From Hydrogenophilus thiooxidans (GTDB lineage Bacteria; Pseudomonadota; Gammaproteobacteria; Burkholderiales; Rhodocyclaceae), in assembly GCF_019049855.1 (NCBI RefSeq), contig NZ_JAHLSY010000007.1, positions 1 to 64,000 of the forward strand: DNA of 64,000 nt. Direction: 5' to 3'. Of the stretch, positions 9,194 through 17,853 are shown one piece after another; position 1 is the first letter of the stretch, and the number at the start of each line of letters is the position of its first letter. The notes below the pieces were generated by a model, which did no database searches, was not told the DNA's origin, and saw only the letters and a list, made by a program, of their open reading frames with translations. The position numbers and the translations under genes are program-made.

Positions 9194-11118
9194 CAATTCT
9201 CCTGCACTTGCGAGACGGAGGTGTTCGACGCCGCGTCACGCGCGGACGACGTGGGAGCGGCTGTCCCCGCAGACGGGGTGTGCGACGCCGCTTGCCCGGA
9301 CGTCGGTGCCTGCGCGGCGGGCGGTTGGGCCGGCGATTGCGCTGGCTGTGGCCGTGCGGGCGGTTGGGCCTGGTGCTGCGCCTGCGGAGCGGGCGGTTGC
9401 GCTGCGTGGGGTTGCGCCGCTTGCTGCGCCTGTTGCGCCGCTTGCTGCAACGCGGCAAGCACCTGGTCGCGTGGCCCGTAGGCGTGCAGCGTTCCGTCGC
9501 GCATCACCGCGAGCCGATCGACCACTTGCAGGACGCTCGTGCGGTGGGTGATCACCACCACGGTGCGCCCTTGGCGCTTCATCTCCGCCAACGCGCGCAC
9601 CAACAGCGTTTCGCCGATGTCGTCGAGGTTCGAATTGGGCTCGTCGAGGACGATCAGCCGTACGTCGCCGTAGAGCGCGCGCGCCAACGCTACCCGCTGC
9701 CGTTGCCCGCCCGAAAGGACCATACCACCGGGACCGATCGGCGTGTCGTACCCTTGCGGCAAGCGCAGAATGAGGTCATGCACCCCGGCGCGTTGCGCCG
9801 CTTCGACGATTCGCTCCGCATCGAGCGGTCCGAAACGGGCGATGTTTTCCGCGATCGTGCCGTCGAAGAGTTCGATGTCTTGCGGCAGATACCCGATATA
9901 GGGGCCGAGTTCCGCTTTGTCCCACTGGCTGACGTCGGCGCCATCGAGCCGCACTTTGCCTGCGGCGGGGGCCCAGACGCCGACCAGGAGCCGCGCCAGC
10001 GTCGATTTACCGGAACCCGACGGGCCGATCACACCCACCACCGTTCCGGGGGGGATCTCCATCGTCACCCCGCGCACCACCGGGGTTTGGCTCCCCGGCG
10101 GGACTGCGACCACCCCTTCGACCGACACATGCCCTTTGGGTGGCGGCAGCGACAGACGCGGCGGGCGCGCCGGGAACGCGGTAAGGAGCTCACCCAGCCG
10201 TTCGTACGCCAACCGCGCCTGCACGAAGCCGCGCCAGTTGGCGATCAGTTGATCGATCGGCGCAAGGGCCCGCCCCATCAAAATGGAGCCGACGATCATC
10301 GCGCCGGGGGTCAATTCGTTTTGCAACACCAACCACGCCCCAAGCCCGAGGATCAGCGACTGCGAGGTGATGCGCACGAAGCGGGTGATCGCTGAGATGA
10401 GCCCAGCGCGGTCACTTGCCACCGCTTGCAGTACCAGATGCTGCACGTGCCGCGCTTTCCAGCGCTGCCGCAGCGCCGGAAGCATCCCCATCGCTTCGAC
10501 CACTTCGGCGTTTGCCAGTTGGTTGTGGGCGAAGTTGGTCGCCTGGTTGGCGTATTTGTTCGCTTCAGCAAGAGGCTTTTGCGTTGCCACCTCCGTCACC
10601 ACCGTGAGCATCACCAGAATCAACGCCGAAACGACGCTAAACCAGCCGATCCACGGGTGGAGCACGAAGCACGCCACGAGGTAGATCGGAAACCAAGGGG
10701 CGTCGAAAAAGGCGAACGGGCCGTTCCCGGTGACGAACTGCCGCAATTGGGTAAGGTCGCTGAGCGCTTGCCGCGCGTTGGCGCCGCCGCGGCGAAGCGT
10801 TGCTTCGAACGCGGCATCGAAAATACGCTGATTGATCTTGGCTTCCATCGCCGCCCCCACCCGCACGAGCACGCGCGAACGGATGAATTCGATGACCGAC
10901 ATCAGAAGAAACAGTGCCACCACCAGGATCGTCAGCATAAGAAGCGTGGTGGTGTTGTGGCTGCTGAGCACCCGGTCATAGACTTGCAGCATATAGAGCG
11001 GCGCGGTGAATTGCAGCAGATTGATCACGAACGAAAACGCGCCCACCCCAACGAAATAGCGGCGCATTTCGCTAAAAAGCTGCGCAAGCTCAGGAAACCG
11101 GTTCTCTCTCTTGGCCAT
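9193..11118 (-). CDS. Type I secretion ABC exporter, permease-ATPase (PrtD/AprD type)
   Basis: A 641-residue half-transporter: a six-helix export domain (TAPLYMLQVYDRVLSS, FFDAPWFPIYL), then an ATPase with Walker A GPSGSGKSTL, signature LSGGQRQRVALARAL and Walker B LIVLDEP. There is no N-terminal C39-like domain, as is usual for PrtD. I chose ATG 11118 (MAKREN) because GGAAGGAAG precedes it. The last roughly 100 residues form an unusual Gln/Ala/Pro-rich tail not needed for the ATPase fold. No RTX-type cargo is encoded nearby. Confidence 0.92.
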   Translation of the reverse strand: MAKRENRFPELAQLFSEMRRYFVGVGAFSFVINLLQFTAPLYMLQVYDRVLSSHNTTTLLMLTILVVALFLLMSVIEFIRSRVLVRVGAAMEAKINQRIFDAAFEATLRRGGANARQALSDLTQLRQFVTGNGPFAFFDAPWFPIYLVACFVLHPWIGWFSVVSALILVMLTVVTEVATQKPLAEANKYANQATNFAHNQLANAEVVEAMGMLPALRQRWKARHVQHLVLQAVASDRAGLISAITRFVRITSQSLILGLGAWLVLQNELTPGAMIVGSILMGRALAPIDQLIANWRGFVQARLAYERLGELLTAFPARPPRLSLPPPKGHVSVEGVVAVPPGSQTPVVRGVTMEIPPGTVVGVIGPSGSGKSTLARLLVGVWAPAAGKVRLDGADVSQWDKAELGPYIGYLPQDIELFDGTIAENIARFGPLDAERIVEAAQRAGVHDLILRLPQGYDTPIGPGGMVLSGGQRQRVALARALYGDVRLIVLDEPNSNLDDIGETLLVRALAEMKRQGRTVVVITHRTSVLQVVDRLAVMRDGTLHAYGPRDQVLAALQQAAQQAQQAAQPHAAQPPAPQAQHQAQPPARPQPAQSPAQPPAAQAPTSGQAASHTPSAGTAAPTSSARDAASNTSVSQVQEN

Positions 11119-11239
11119 CGGTAATGACTTCCTTCCACGCTGCCGCGGCTGGTGCACTGCGGCAAAAGGCGATTGTCGCACAAAGCGAACGTGACTGCCA
11201 GGTGATTCGGAGGGTGTTTTACCCCTTTCCACGCTTTGT

Positions 11240-11255
11240 CGTGACCGCGGTCACA
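11240..11255. promoter_or_regulatory. CRP-like palindrome upstream of the type I secretion operon
   Basis: CGTGACCGCGGTCACA is a perfect 14-base palindrome plus flanks. Read on the minus strand it is TGTGA-N6-TCACG, nine of ten matches to the CRP/Vfr consensus half-sites. It lies about 120 bases upstream of the ABC gene start, in the only sizeable gap before that operon. Regulator identity is inferred. Confidence 0.45.
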
Positions 11256-11340
11256 TCGGTTCGCGCTGCCTAAGCCCGCAAGTGACGAACCGGTTGGGTG
11301 CGCGCCCCACCGAGAAGACAAAACCATTCCATGAAAATGG

Positions 11341-11369
11341 TTGACGGATGCGCCCCCTTTAACGATAAT
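11341..11369 (+). promoter_or_regulatory. Sigma-70 promoter of tRNA-Asn
   Basis: TTGACG (11341-11346), 17-base spacer, GATAAT (11364-11369). The predicted transcript would begin about seven bases before the mature tRNA. Confidence 0.75.
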
Positions 11370-11382
11370 AACGCTCTCGCGT

Positions 11383-11458
11383 TCCCCGATAGCTCAGCTG
11401 GTAGAGCAACGGACTGTTAATCCGTGGGTCGCAGGTTCGAGCCCTGCTCGGGGAGCCA
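11383..11458 (+). tRNA. tRNA-Asn (anticodon GTT), CCA encoded
   Basis: The acceptor TCCCCGA pairs with TCGGGGA. The D arm (AGCTCAGCTGGTAGAGC), anticodon arm CGGAC-TGTTAAT-CCG and T arm (GCAGGTTCGAGCCCTGC) are all present. CCA occupies 11456-11458. Anticodon GTT reads Asn codons. Confidence 0.97.
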
Positions 11459-11496
11459 GATCAAACCGCACAAAACGCTAGATCATTCAGCATCTC

Positions 11497-11519
11497 AAGC
11501 CACGCTCGGTGGCTTTTTT
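11497..11519 (+). terminator. Intrinsic terminator after tRNA-Asn
   Basis: AAGCCAC-GCTCG-GTGGCTT forms a seven-base-pair stem (11497-11503 with 11509-11515) followed by a T run. It separates the tRNA from ttcA. Confidence 0.8.
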
Positions 11520-11536
11520 CGTTTCGAGGTTACCCC

Positions 11537-12415
11537 ATGTCGGTTGCCATCGCCACCGTGCCGCTTACCGCGGTCACGGCAACGCTACCCAAGAACGATA
11601 CCGAGGACACACCGCGCCCCCCTTCCCACAAAGCCGAAAAGTTGGAGAAGTCGCTGTTGCGCGCGGTGGGTGCGGCGATTGCCGATTACGCGATGATTGG
11701 CGACGGTGACCGGATCATGGTCTGCGTCTCGGGCGGCAAGGATTCGCTGACGCTCCTTTCGCTGTTGTTGCTCCTCAAGGCGCGTGCGCCTGTTTCGTTC
11801 GAACTCATTGCGGTCAATCTCGATCAAGGGCAACCGGGTTTTCCTGCCGAGACGCTAGCGCGCCACTTCGAAGCGCTGGGGGTTCCCTACCGGATCGTGC
11901 GCGAGGATACCTATTCGATCGTCCAAGAGAAGATCCCCGCGGGCAAAACCACCTGTTCGCTCTGCTCGCGACTGCGGCGCGGCATCCTCTACCGCACGGC
12001 GCGAAAGTTGGGGTGTAACAAGCTCGCGCTGGGCCACCACCGCGACGACATCCTGGAAACCTTCTTTCTCAACCTCTTTTTCGGTGGCCATGTGAAAGCG
12101 ATGCCGCCGAAATTGGTCAATGACGACGGCGACCTTTTGGTGATCCGACCGCTTGCCTATTGCCGCGAGCGCGAGATCGAGCGCTACGCCCGCGCGATGG
12201 CCTTCCCGATCATCCCGTGCAACCTCTGCGGTAGCCAAGAGAACGCGCAGCGTAAGCAGATCAAAGCGATGCTGCGCGCATGGGAGGCCGAAGACCCGCG
12301 CCGCGTCGCGTCGATCTTTACCGCATTGCAGAACGTCACGCCCTCCCACCTGCTCGATCGCACGCTTTTCGATTTCGTGGGGTTGCGCCCGACTGCACCG
12401 GGCGTGCCCTCGTAA
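11537..12415 (+). CDS. ttcA: tRNA 2-thiocytidine(32) synthetase TtcA
   Basis: A 292-residue PP-loop ATPase with [10 protein letters not shown] (about residue 67) and the [10 protein letters not shown] cluster (about residue 140) that ligates the iron-sulfur cluster together with the later CNLCGSQE cysteine. TtcA thiolates cytidine 32 of certain tRNAs. It sits directly behind a tRNA gene but has its own region after the terminator. The N-terminal 35 residues are a low-complexity extension. Confidence 0.95.
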   Translation: MSVAIATVPLTAVTATLPKNDTEDTPRPPSHKAEKLEKSLLRAVGAAIADYAMIGDGDRIMVCVSGGKDSLTLLSLLLLLKARAPVSFELIAVNLDQGQPGFPAETLARHFEALGVPYRIVREDTYSIVQEKIPAGKTTCSLCSRLRRGILYRTARKLGCNKLALGHHRDDILETFFLNLFFGGHVKAMPPKLVNDDGDLLVIRPLAYCREREIERYARAMAFPIIPCNLCGSQENAQRKQIKAMLRAWEAEDPRRVASIFTALQNVTPSHLLDRTLFDFVGLRPTAPGVPS

Positions 12416-12503
12416 AGCTGCGACACCCGCACGAAACCGCCCAAGGTTGCGAGAAATGAGGTACGCTTGTCCCTGAGAAACAGAGCGTGGCAAGAAAACA
12501 CCC

Positions 12504-13550
12504 GTGTCTCAGGTCAAGCAAGCGACAAACGGCAACCGCGACCCCGCGTGGGGGGACCTCTGCCGTGCCGCGACACTTGCGTACGCGCTCTTAGCGGTCG
12601 TGGCGTTGGCCGTTGCGCTCACGCTGGCGCAACCGGCGTTTCCCAACCTTACGGCTGCGCTCCTCTTCTTTGCCGCAGTAGTCTTTTGGGGCACATGGGC
12701 GGTAGTGCCAACGCTTGCGGTGCTCTGCGCGCTGGGACGGTGGCGCTTGGTACGCACGGCCCGTGCTCAGACCCTTCTGCTCTGGTTTTTGCCCGTTTTC
12801 TTCACCGGGGTGACGGGGTACGTGGCTAGCTTGCTCGGTTGGATCGCTGCGCCGGCAACGGTGTGGCGCGCAATGGGCATTGCCGCGATGCTCGGCTTAG
12901 GGATCGGTTGGGTCGTTGCCGGGTGGCAAGAGCGGCAGGCGCTCATCGACGCAGCGCGAACGGCGCAAGCTGCGGCGCTACAGGCGCGCACCCATCCCCA
13001 CTTCTTGCTGAACAGCCTCAACGTGATCGCAGGGCTGCTCCCTGACGCCCCCCATCAGGCAGAACGGGCGATCGAAAACTTGGCCCTCCTGCTCCAAGCG
13101 GCGCTCAGTGACCCCCATCCGTGGCCGTTGGCGGCGGAACTCGACGCGGCGCGAGCGTACTTGGCGTTGGCGCAGTTGCGCTACGGTGACCGTCTGGTGC
13201 TCGACTGGCAGATCGACTGTCCGGAAGCGGTTCTGTCCCAACGGGTACCCCGCTGGTGTCTTGTGCCGCTCATCGAAAACGCGGTGACGCACGGGGTGGC
13301 GCGCCGCCGCGAGCCGACGACGGTTTCGGTGACACTGCGGGTGACGGAAAATCAGTTGACCGTGCGCGTCGGTAACCCGGTCGCGGAACGCGCACACCTC
13401 CCCACCCGCTCCGATTCCGGCTTTGGCGTTGGCTTGGCGGCGGTGACGCGCCAGATTGCAGCTCGTGGCGGCACCGTGCAACAGGTTCAGGAAGCGGGTT
13501 GGCACTGGGTGGCGCTGACGCTACCACTTGATCCGCGAAACCACGAATGA
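12504..13550 (+). CDS. LytS/AlgZ-type sensor histidine kinase
   Basis: A 348-residue membrane kinase. Four hydrophobic segments (about residues 20-140) precede a His_kinase domain with the phosphoacceptor in THPHFLLNSLN (about residue 170). The ATP-binding region shows LVPLIENAVTHGV and GFGVGLAAVTRQI. There is no periplasmic sensor domain of note. It starts with GTG 12504. Its response regulator begins ten bases after its stop, so the two form one two-component operon. Confidence 0.88.
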   Translation: MSQVKQATNGNRDPAWGDLCRAATLAYALLAVVALAVALTLAQPAFPNLTAALLFFAAVVFWGTWAVVPTLAVLCALGRWRLVRTARAQTLLLWFLPVFFTGVTGYVASLLGWIAAPATVWRAMGIAAMLGLGIGWVVAGWQERQALIDAARTAQAAALQARTHPHFLLNSLNVIAGLLPDAPHQAERAIENLALLLQAALSDPHPWPLAAELDAARAYLALAQLRYGDRLVLDWQIDCPEAVLSQRVPRWCLVPLIENAVTHGVARRREPTTVSVTLRVTENQLTVRVGNPVAERAHLPTRSDSGFGVGLAAVTRQIAARGGTVQQVQEAGWHWVALTLPLDPRNHE

Positions 13551-13560
13551 AGAGGGTGCG

Positions 13561-14301
13561 ATGCAGATCTGGATCGTAGAAGACGAACCGTTGGCTGCAA
13601 GTCGCCTGGCCCGCTTGCTGACCCCGCTGGGTCATACGGTTCGGACCTTTCCCGACGCCGAAACCGCCCGAGCCGAAGCGGCACGGACACTACCGGACGT
13701 CGTCCTGTTGGATATCGAACTGCCCGGCGAATCGGGGCTTACGCTTGCGCACTGGTTCGATACACTGCCGCAGCCGCCTGCGGTGGTGATGGTGACCGCG
13801 TACCCGGAACACGCGCTTGCGGCGTTTGCCGCCCATGCGGTCGATTACCTGGTGAAGCCCGTTCGCGCCGAAGCGCTCGCGCGAGCACTCCAAGCCGCGG
13901 CACGCCCTCGCCGCCCCCAGGCTGCGGCCGCGTCGCACGAGCCGATCTGGACCTTCTCCTTGGGCCGGCAGCGGGTGCAGGTGCCGCAATCGGCGATTCG
14001 CTACCTCTCTGCGGAGGCCAAAACGGTCTGGGCAGAAACGACGCTGGGGCGACTGGCTGCCGAAGGATCGCTCACCCAGTGGGGCGCGCAGTTGGGGGAG
14101 CGCTTTGTGCGCATCCATCGCGCCTATTTGGTGAACCGGGCCTGGTTGGCCGCATGGGTGCCCGACACGAGCGAAGGGGGGGGAATCGTCGCGCTTCGCG
14201 ACGGCACGACCTTACCGGTAAGCCGCCGCCATGCCGCGGCCGTTCGTGCGCTTTTTGAACAAAAAAGCCAAGCGCAACGCTTGGCTGTCGATTCAGATTG
14301 A
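13561..14301 (+). CDS. LytR/AlgR-type response regulator
   Basis: A 246-residue protein. The receiver domain has acidic VEDE, the phosphorylated Asp in DVVLLDIELPGESG and the conserved Lys in DYLVKPVR. The C-terminal LytTR DNA-binding domain starts near residue 135 (FVRIHRAYLVNRAWL). ATG 13561 is chosen over 13528, which lies inside the kinase gene. The last codons contain an inverted repeat that works as the terminator for the opposing tRNA-Gly gene. Confidence 0.9.
   Translation: MQIWIVEDEPLAASRLARLLTPLGHTVRTFPDAETARAEAARTLPDVVLLDIELPGESGLTLAHWFDTLPQPPAVVMVTAYPEHALAAFAAHAVDYLVKPVRAEALARALQAAARPRRPQAAAASHEPIWTFSLGRQRVQVPQSAIRYLSAEAKTVWAETTLGRLAAEGSLTQWGAQLGERFVRIHRAYLVNRAWLAAWVPDTSEGGGIVALRDGTTLPVSRRHAAAVRALFEQKSQAQRLAVDSD
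14261..14286 (-). terminator. Intrinsic terminator for tRNA-Gly, embedded in the response regulator gene
   Basis: Read on the minus strand: AGCCAAGCG-TTG-CGCTTGGCT followed by TTTTT. The nine-base-pair stem (14278-14286 with 14266-14274) lies 31 bases beyond the tRNA-Gly 3' end, wholly inside the 3' coding end of the plus-strand gene. Confidence 0.75.
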
Positions 14302-14316
14302 GTCACGCAAGGAGAA

Positions 14317-14390
14317 TGGAGCGGGTGATGGGAATCGAACCCACGTTCTCAGCTTGGGAAGCTGATGTTCTACCATTGAACTACACCCGC
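14317..14390 (-). tRNA. tRNA-Gly (anticodon CCC), CCA encoded
   Basis: The minus strand reads GCGGGTG...CACCCGC with discriminator T and CCA. The anticodon arm is TCAGC-TTCCCAA-GCTGA, giving anticodon CCC (codon GGG). The T arm contains GGTTCGATTCC. Confidence 0.96.
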
Positions 14391-14403
14391 TCGACGAATG
14401 CAT

Positions 14404-14434
14404 ATTATAACTCGGTTTGGAGAAACTCTGTCAA
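14404..14434 (-). promoter_or_regulatory. Promoter of tRNA-Gly
   Basis: On the minus strand TTGACA (14429-14434) is followed by TATAAT (14404-14409). The 19-base spacer is longer than ideal, but both hexamers are perfect. Transcription would start a few bases before the tRNA. Confidence 0.65.
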
Positions 14435-14507
14435 CAGCCGCTTTGCTAGCAACGGGACACTTGCCGAGAATCGGCAACGCGCAGCGCGGCCCCGCCCACC
14501 CTAGCGG

Positions 14508-14999
14508 TTACGCTGCGGTTTCGGGAAGAAGCCGACGATAGCGCCCGGCAAAATAGACGAGCGGCTCCCCTTCGAACCACGCATGCCGCACCACCCGCGC
14601 AAGGAAGAGGCGATGGTCCCCTCCGTCGTGTTCGGCATAGGGCGCAAGTTCAAAATGCGCGAGCGCCGGCTCGATGAGCGGAACGCCATGGTCGCCGTCG
14701 CGCCACGCGGTAGCGGCAAACGCATCGACACCGGGCGTTGCGAACGCCGAGGACACCCCCTCTTGATCGGCACGCAAGAGCGAAATCCCGTACCATCGCG
14801 CCTGTTGGAAAACGGGAAGACGGCGCAGCCCCAACCCAAGGCTAAAAACGACGAGCGGCGGATCGAGCGAGACCGAATTGAACGAATTGATGGTAAGCCC
14901 CACCGGCGTCCCATCGCGATCGCGCGCCGTCACAATACCGATGCCTGTAGCGAAACGTCCCAACGTGTCGCGCAACGCCCGCGACGCTTGATCCAACAT
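14508..14999 (-). CDS. Flavin reductase family protein (FMN-binding split barrel)
   Basis: A 163-residue protein with the flavin reductase-like/HpaC fold: RDTLGRFATGIGIVTARD, the FMN-binding GLTINSFNSVSLDPPLVVFSLG and GDHRLFLARV. Such proteins supply reduced FMN to monooxygenases or act as stand-alone NAD(P)H:flavin reductases. No partner oxygenase lies nearby. Its start codon is only 12 bases from the divergent mutY start, so each promoter must overlap the neighbouring coding region. Confidence 0.85.
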   Translation of the reverse strand: MLDQASRALRDTLGRFATGIGIVTARDRDGTPVGLTINSFNSVSLDPPLVVFSLGLGLRRLPVFQQARWYGISLLRADQEGVSSAFATPGVDAFAATAWRDGDHGVPLIEPALAHFELAPYAEHDGGDHRLFLARVVRHAWFEGEPLVYFAGRYRRLLPETAA

Positions 15000-15011
15000 C
15001 GGGAGACCCCA

Positions 15012-16082
15012 TTGGCAAAAAAACGCGAGAACTGTAATTCATTCCCACCCCAATGGCAAGCACTGTGGGCCGAACGGCTGATCGCTTGGCACCGCGTCTC
15101 AGGACGTCGCAACCTGCCGTGGCATACCCGCGACCCTTACCGTATTTGGCTCTCCGAAGTGATGTTGCAGCAGACGCAAGTCACGACGGTGATCCCCTAT
15201 TACGAACGCTTCGTCGCCGCATGGCCCACGGTCGAGGCCCTTGCCGCGGCGCCGCTCGAGGCGGTGTTGGCGGCGTGGAGCGGGCTGGGGTATTACGCCC
15301 GCGCGCGCAACCTTCACCGCGCCGCGCAGCAAATCGTTCGCACCTGGCGCGGTGCGTGGCCACACGACCCGAAGCAGTGGGCGCAACTGCCGGGGGTGGG
15401 CCGTTCGACCGCTGCGGCGATCTGTGCGTTCGCGTTCGGCACGCGCGCCGCGATCCTCGACGGCAACGTCGAACGCGTGCTCGTCCGCCTCTTTGGGATC
15501 GCCACGCCGCTACCGGATTCCGCGGTAAAGCGGCAACTGTGGCAAATCGCCGAGGCGCTGCTTCCGGAGTCAAACGCCGCGATGCCGGAGTACACCCAGG
15601 CGCAGATGGACTTGGGCGCGCTCGTCTGCACCCGCGGCACCCCAAACTGCGCGCGCTGCCCGGTCGTCGAGTGGTGCGCCGCCTACGCAGCGGGTAACGC
15701 CGCAGCGCTCCCCCAACGCAAAGCACGTGCTCCAGTTCCGGAGGTCGACTGGACGCTGCGCGCCTACCGCTGCGGCACCCGATACTGGTGGGTACGGCGC
15801 CCCAGTCAGGGGATCTGGGGCGGACTCTGGACGCTGCCACACGCCGACGAACCGCCGCCGCCCGGCACGTGGCAACACACGACCACCGAAGCGCTTCCCC
15901 CGCATCGCCTCACCCATCGCCGGTTGCGGATCACCATCGAAGAATGGACGACGCCGCCCCACCTCTGTTACGATTCCGACTCCCCTGCAGCGGGGCGCTG
16001 GGCGAGCGCGCGCGACGCATTGGCGTGGTGGGGCCTTCCGCGCCCGTTGGCGGCGTGGGCAGAGACGCGCGCGGTGTCCTGA
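15012..16082 (+). CDS. mutY: A/G-specific adenine glycosylase MutY
   Basis: A 356-residue glycosylase. The catalytic Glu is in SEVMLQQTQV, the helix-hairpin-helix is LPGVGRSTAAAICAFAFG and the catalytic Asp is in ILDGNVERV. The cluster cysteines are CTRGTPNCARCPVVEWC. The C-terminal MutT-like domain reads the 8-oxoG side (GIWGGLWTLP, LTHRRL). MutY removes A opposite 8-oxoguanine. TTG 15012 is chosen because GGGAGA precedes it and the length then fits the family. The longer reading upstream is antisense to the flavin reductase. Confidence 0.93.
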   Translation: MAKKRENCNSFPPQWQALWAERLIAWHRVSGRRNLPWHTRDPYRIWLSEVMLQQTQVTTVIPYYERFVAAWPTVEALAAAPLEAVLAAWSGLGYYARARNLHRAAQQIVRTWRGAWPHDPKQWAQLPGVGRSTAAAICAFAFGTRAAILDGNVERVLVRLFGIATPLPDSAVKRQLWQIAEALLPESNAAMPEYTQAQMDLGALVCTRGTPNCARCPVVEWCAAYAAGNAAALPQRKARAPVPEVDWTLRAYRCGTRYWWVRRPSQGIWGGLWTLPHADEPPPPGTWQHTTTEALPPHRLTHRRLRITIEEWTTPPHLCYDSDSPAAGRWASARDALAWWGLPRPLAAWAETRAVS

Positions 16083-16121
16083 CGGCTGACCCAGCAGGCC
16101 TGACCCAGAAAGGAGCAGACG

Positions 16122-16808
16122 ATGGAACCCGGTTTTTGGCACGAACGCTGGCAAAAAGGTGAGATCGGTTTTCACCTCGACCGTTTCAACCCCAAGCTCC
16201 TCGCCTACTGGCCCCGCCTTGCCGTTCCGGGCAACGCGACGGTCTTCGTTCCGCTCTGCGGCAAAAGTCTGGACATGCTCTGGTTGCGGGAGCAAGGTCA
16301 CCGCGTGGTGGGGGTCGAATTGAGCCCAGTGGCCGTCAGCCAATTCTTCGAAGAGAACGACGCAACTCCCGAAGTCACCGAGTGCCCCCCGCACACTGCC
16401 TACACCACCGACGGGATTCGCCTCTACCTGGGCGACTACTTCGCCCTCACCCCGGAACAGGTGTGGCACTGGGGCGAGGAGGCGCCCGCCCACACCGACA
16501 CCGCGATCTACGACCGCGCTGCACTCGTGGCACTGCCGCCCGAGATGCGCTCCCGTTATGCGGCGAAGATGCGGAGTCTGTCCCGCCCAGGCACGAAAAT
16601 GCTTTTGGTCACGCTCGAATACCCGCAAGCAGAACGGGCCGGGCCGCCCTTCAGCGTCCCACCCGACGAAGTGTCCGCCCATTTCGCCGACGTGGCCACG
16701 ATCGAACATTGGGCCGACGACGATGTGCTGCCCGAGCACCCCCATTGGCAGGCCCGCGGCATCGCTTATCTACGCGAACATGTCTTTGCGCTCACCTGGC
16801 ACGGCTGA
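16122..16808 (+). CDS. tpm: Thiopurine S-methyltransferase family protein
   Basis: A 228-residue SAM-dependent methyltransferase of the bacterial TPMT family: FWHERWQKGEIGFHLDRFNP at the start, VFVPLCGKSLDMLWL in motif I, VVGVELSP and IYDRAALVALP. Bacterial members methylate thiopurines and selenium or tellurium compounds. An AAGGAG-type site precedes the ATG. It is followed after 28 bases by msrAB. Confidence 0.92.
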   Translation: MEPGFWHERWQKGEIGFHLDRFNPKLLAYWPRLAVPGNATVFVPLCGKSLDMLWLREQGHRVVGVELSPVAVSQFFEENDATPEVTECPPHTAYTTDGIRLYLGDYFALTPEQVWHWGEEAPAHTDTAIYDRAALVALPPEMRSRYAAKMRSLSRPGTKMLLVTLEYPQAERAGPPFSVPPDEVSAHFADVATIEHWADDDVLPEHPHWQARGIAYLREHVFALTWHG

Positions 16809-16836
16809 AACCGCGTTCGGAAGGCGGGAGACCACG

Positions 16837-17853
16837 ATGGCACAGCGAATCACCCTCTACTTTGGCATGGGCTGCTTCTGGGGAGCGCAACAGCGGTTGC
16901 GGAGTCTCCCCGGCGTGGTCGCCACCGAGGTCGGTTACGCCGGCGGCGACGATCCGAACCCCACTTACGAACGGGTCCTCGCGTTCGAACGTGCGCTGCG
17001 CGCCGGGTTCGCCACTGGACGCAACCACGCCGAAGTGGTCAAGGTGGTTTGGGAGGCCCCCAGTAACCGTGCCGACGCCGCCACGGCGCTCGTACCGCTT
17101 CTTGCCGCGTTCTGGGCGGGGCACGACCCGACGCAGCGCGACCGACAAGGCAACGACATCGGCAGCAACTACCGCAGTGCGCTCTATTACGAAACGAACG
17201 ACGACACGGTTTGGCTGCTGCCGCTCCTCTTGGCGAGCCGCGCCGCGTACGCCTGGGCGTTGTGGCAAACGGCAGGCGGCGCACCGCGCTTTTCTGCCCC
17301 CACTACCGAGATCGCTCCGGTGCGCCACTACACCCCTGCGGAAAGCTACCATCAGGACTACCTCATCAAACACCCGGACGGTTACTGCGGTTTGGGGGGA
17401 ACCGGTGTCGCGCTGCCTCCTTACCCCTGGACGCTCCCGGGGAGTGAGGCACGTCGATTCTGGGCGTGGCTCGGGCAAGCGGTGCTATCCCCCGAAGCGT
17501 TCGCGATCGCGTTCGAACACGGCACGGAGCGGCCGTTTACCGGCTGCCACCTCCACGAAAAGCACCCTGGCCGGTTTTTCGACCCCCTCTCTGGCGCGCT
17601 GCTCTTTCGCTCCGCGACGAAATTCGATAGCGGCACCGGCTGGCCCAGCTTTTTCGCCGCGGAACCGGGTGCGGTCACCGAGCACGAAGACCGCTCCTAT
17701 GGGATGGTGCGCACCGAAGTGCGCAGCCGCGCCACCGGCATCCATCTGGGCCACCTCTTCCCCGATGGGCCACCGCCGACGGGGCTACGCTACTGCATCA
17801 ACGGCAATGTGCTTGCGTTTGCGCCAAGCGCCGAAGCGGAAAGATCCGTTTGA
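16837..17853 (+). CDS. msrAB: MsrA-MsrB fusion methionine sulfoxide reductase
   Basis: A 338-residue cytoplasmic fusion (no signal peptide). Residues 1-170 are MsrA with catalytic Cys in GMGCFWG. Residues about 215-335 are MsrB with KFDSGTGWPSFF, HLGHLFPDGP and catalytic Cys in LRYCINGN. The four zinc-binding cysteines usual for MsrB are absent (FFDPLSGALLF and RSRATGIHLG at those sites), so it is a zinc-free form. The longer in-frame reading starting inside tpm is rejected. Confidence 0.93.
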   Translation: MAQRITLYFGMGCFWGAQQRLRSLPGVVATEVGYAGGDDPNPTYERVLAFERALRAGFATGRNHAEVVKVVWEAPSNRADAATALVPLLAAFWAGHDPTQRDRQGNDIGSNYRSALYYETNDDTVWLLPLLLASRAAYAWALWQTAGGAPRFSAPTTEIAPVRHYTPAESYHQDYLIKHPDGYCGLGGTGVALPPYPWTLPGSEARRFWAWLGQAVLSPEAFAIAFEHGTERPFTGCHLHEKHPGRFFDPLSGALLFRSATKFDSGTGWPSFFAAEPGAVTEHEDRSYGMVRTEVRSRATGIHLGHLFPDGPPPTGLRYCINGNVLAFAPSAEAERSV

